A stretch of 64,000 nucleotides of DNA. Source: SPJN01 sp965229935. GTDB taxonomy: Bacteria; Pseudomonadota; Alphaproteobacteria; SPJN01. Positions 62,541-64,000 of the stretch are shown in pieces. The stretch spans positions 992,001-1,056,000 of the forward strand of contig CBDDKB010000002.1 of NCBI GenBank assembly GCA_965229935.1, in the 5' to 3' direction. The first letter of the stretch is position 1. Each line of letters opens with the position of its first letter. The notes below the pieces were generated by a model. It saw nothing but the letters and a program-made list of their open reading frames with translations, was not told where the DNA came from and did no database searches. A program made the position numbers and the translations under genes.

Positions 62541-63221
62541 ATGGCTGATCAAGAAGATGATTATACGCCCGGATTGCTAGGGCAGCTTAAGGAAGCATTC
62601 GTGGGCCGCAAGATGGCGCGCGCCGAACGTGGCCATCTGCTGACTGGTGAATCTGACGAGGCACACAAAAAACGCCTACCTCCCGGACAGCGATTGGTTG
62701 AAAACTGGCCTGTGTTGGATTTGGGCATTCAACCGACCGTAACGGCGGATCAATGGACGCTGGACATTAATGGGCATGTCGCGAATCCTGTGACATGGGA
62801 CTATGCCACCCTTCAGGCGCAGCCACGTCATGATCAAGTGTGCGACATTCATTGCGTCACAGCGTGGAGCCGTTATGACAATCATTTCGAAGGCGTTTCA
62901 ACCGCGCACATTCTTGATCTGGTGAAGCCGACGCCATCCGTTACCCACGTGATTTTTCATGCTTATGATGGTTATACAACCAATGTCACGCTTGATGCCT
63001 TTGGCGCGCCCGATGCCATGATTGCCCATAGTTGGAATGGCAGTCCCTTAACGCGCGAACATGGCGGCCCGGTGCGAATGGTCCTGCCGCAATGGTATTT
63101 CTGGAAAAGCGCCAAATGGATCAAGCGGATCGAATTTGTCGATGCTGATCAGCCCGGCTTTTGGGAAGTGCGTGGTTATCACAATGAGGGTGACCCATGG
63201 TTGGAAGAACGCTACAGTTAA
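62541..63221 (+). CDS. Sulfite-oxidase-like molybdopterin oxidoreductase (YedY/YuiH-like)
   Basis: This 226-residue protein has a single molybdopterin-binding domain of the sulfite-oxidase fold: LDINGHVANPVTWDYATL, the molybdenum-ligand cysteine in VCDIHCVTAWSRYDN, and HGGPVRMVLPQWYFWKSAKWIKRIEF. There is no signal sequence or Tat motif in the first residues, and no haem or dimerisation domain, so it is probably cytoplasmic. The substrate is not known; the best-studied relative, MsrP, repairs methionine sulfoxide in the periplasm. It starts 3 bp after smpB. Confidence 0.87.
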   Translation: MADQEDDYTPGLLGQLKEAFVGRKMARAERGHLLTGESDEAHKKRLPPGQRLVENWPVLDLGIQPTVTADQWTLDINGHVANPVTWDYATLQAQPRHDQVCDIHCVTAWSRYDNHFEGVSTAHILDLVKPTPSVTHVIFHAYDGYTTNVTLDAFGAPDAMIAHSWNGSPLTREHGGPVRMVLPQWYFWKSAKWIKRIEFVDADQPGFWEVRGYHNEGDPWLEERYS

Positions 63222-63244
63222 CCTGAAAAAACGGGGGAACTGAG

Positions 63245-63658
63245 ATGAGCGATCAAAACAAGTCAGGGTCTTGCCTGTGTGGGCAGATAACTTTTTCTTT
63301 TGATGCAGACCCGATAGGCATGGGCCAGTGTCATTGCCGGGATTGTCAAAAGGTGGCCGGTGGTGCGCCAGGCCATGTAGTCTTGGTGCCAAAAGACAGC
63401 CTATCGGTTAACGGTGAAACTAAATCCATCACCGTGCAGGCGGCGAGTGGGAACGAGGTCGCCCGTGTCTTTTGCCCCAATTGTGGGACACATCTTTGGT
63501 TCGATGGTGGTGATGCCTTGCCATTTTACCCGCTAAAGGTTGGCACATTGGACGACCCGTCTGCCTACAAGCCCGGCGCCGTTCTGTGGACCTCAAGCGC
63601 ACAGCCCTGGCACATCATTCCCGACGACGCCGCGCATTTTGACAGGGATATTGGTTAG
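63245..63658 (+). CDS. GFA (CENP-V) family zinc protein
   Basis: This 137-residue protein has the glutathione-dependent formaldehyde-activating-enzyme fold, with paired zinc sites: GSCLCGQITFSF, QCHCRDCQKVAGGA and ARVFCPNCGTHLWF. Most family members have no proven activity, and formaldehyde adduct formation in Gfa is itself doubtful. A GGGGGA ribosome site precedes the ATG. Its end overlaps the UDG gene on the opposite strand by 4 bp. Confidence 0.88.
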   Translation: MSDQNKSGSCLCGQITFSFDADPIGMGQCHCRDCQKVAGGAPGHVVLVPKDSLSVNGETKSITVQAASGNEVARVFCPNCGTHLWFDGGDALPFYPLKVGTLDDPSAYKPGAVLWTSSAQPWHIIPDDAAHFDRDIG

Positions 63659-64000
63659 GCCGCATCCAGCTCGTTGCGAATAGATCTAAAGACATCCGCA
63701 AACATTTCTGATGTCAGTCGTCCTGTGTTCGTGTTGTAGCGACTGCAGTGATAGGAATCGACCATCACAAGTCCTGTGTCGCCCAGTTCATGGCGCGCAT
63801 TATGGGCAAATTTGTAATCGGCTTTGCGTAAGCCGAATGTGGACAGCACCGCATTGTGGGCCAGACTGCCTAGCGCACAAATATGCGAGAGCTTGGGTAG
63901 CGCTGCAATACGCGCCACAAGATAGGGGCGGCAGGCATTAACCTCTTGCCCGATAGGCTTGTTCTGTGGTGGCACGCAGCGCACTGCATTGGTGATCATA
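63655..64000 (-). CDS. Uracil-DNA glycosylase, family-5-like, 5' end outside the window
   Basis: The visible C-terminal part (about 115 residues) includes ITNAVRCVPPQNKPIGQE, CRPYLVARI and SYHCSRYNTNTGRLT. The last two fit type-5 (UdgB) and related type-4 uracil-DNA glycosylases, which remove uracil from DNA. The N-terminal part with the iron-sulfur cysteines lies off the right edge. The frame is open to the last base. The convergent 4-bp overlap with the GFA gene is normal packing. Confidence 0.82.
   Translation of the reverse strand, partial: MITNAVRCVPPQNKPIGQEVNACRPYLVARIAALPKLSHICALGSLAHNAVLSTFGLRKADYKFAHNARHELGDTGLVMVDSYHCSRYNTNTGRLTSEMFADVFRSIRNELDAA

Noticed and set aside
1..64000. 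Search for prophage, insertion sequence, rRNA and CRISPR signs.
   Set aside because: No integrase, transposase, terminal inverted repeats with target duplication, rRNA sequence or repeat-spacer array was seen.

Overview
The window is a piece of an alphaproteobacterial chromosome of moderate GC. The evidence is gene order and gene type: a DUF983-rnr-topA-dprA-plsY-pyrC'-pyrB block ending in ruvX, next to gatCAB, with rpmG, a DinB that carries an extra N-terminal zinc finger, and a TonB-dependent receptor of the type common in aquatic Alphaproteobacteria. The order cannot be fixed from the sequence alone. No rRNA, CRISPR array, prophage or insertion sequence was seen. The only RNA gene found is tRNA-Ser(GCT).

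Layout. (1) 1-18.6 kb, all on the minus strand: housekeeping genes in several transcription units. These are dinB/ROK kinase/HAD protein, rpmG with its own terminator, MFS plus two tandem Nudix genes, DUF983/rnr/topA/dprA/plsY/MAPEG, and a catalytically dead dihydroorotase with pyrB, an AEC transporter, ruvX and a sulfotransferase-like gene. A composite palindromic repeat lies at 5.8-5.9 kb. (2) 18.7-28.8 kb, plus strand: gatCAB, a Wzx-type flippase, a GST, and two paralogous membrane acyltransferase-SGNH proteins separated by a small Sel1-repeat gene. (3) 28.8-30.8 kb, minus: galE, a double-hotdog protein and tRNA-Ser. (4) 31.0-37.6 kb, plus: seven genes, mostly overlapping by a few bases. 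They encode a polytopic membrane protein, an SDR, a TIM-barrel isomerase, a degenerate GtrB-like membrane protein, a FAD oxidoreductase, GtrA, and a GT2 without membrane anchor. (5) 37.6-49.4 kb, minus: a twelve-gene polysaccharide operon with a UDP-sugar dehydrogenase, six glycosyltransferases (one DUF616), an EpsG/Wzy-like polymerase and rfbCBDA for dTDP-L-rhamnose. (6) 49.5-53.2 kb: an alanine-rich secreted protein and an outer-membrane beta-barrel protein diverge from a 611-bp regulatory region, followed by a nucleotide-sugar 4-epimerase. (7) 53.2-58.7 kb: an AGCS amino-acid symporter, a TonB receptor, a divergent FAH-fold protein and a crotonase without catalytic glutamates. (8) 58.7-64 kb: soluble lytic transglycosylase, dapA, smpB, a molybdopterin oxidoreductase, a GFA-family protein and a partial family-5-like uracil-DNA glycosylase.

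How they work together. About a third of the window makes, modifies and exports surface polysaccharide: precursors (rfbABCD, galE, UDP-sugar dehydrogenase, 4-epimerase), assembly (glycosyltransferases, polymerase, Wzx) and decoration (acyltransferases, GtrA system). The strongest candidate for something undescribed is the 31.0-37.6 kb operon. It looks like a lipid-linked sugar modification system in which the GtrB function may be split between a soluble catalytic GT2 and a membrane-anchored pseudo-glycosyltransferase.
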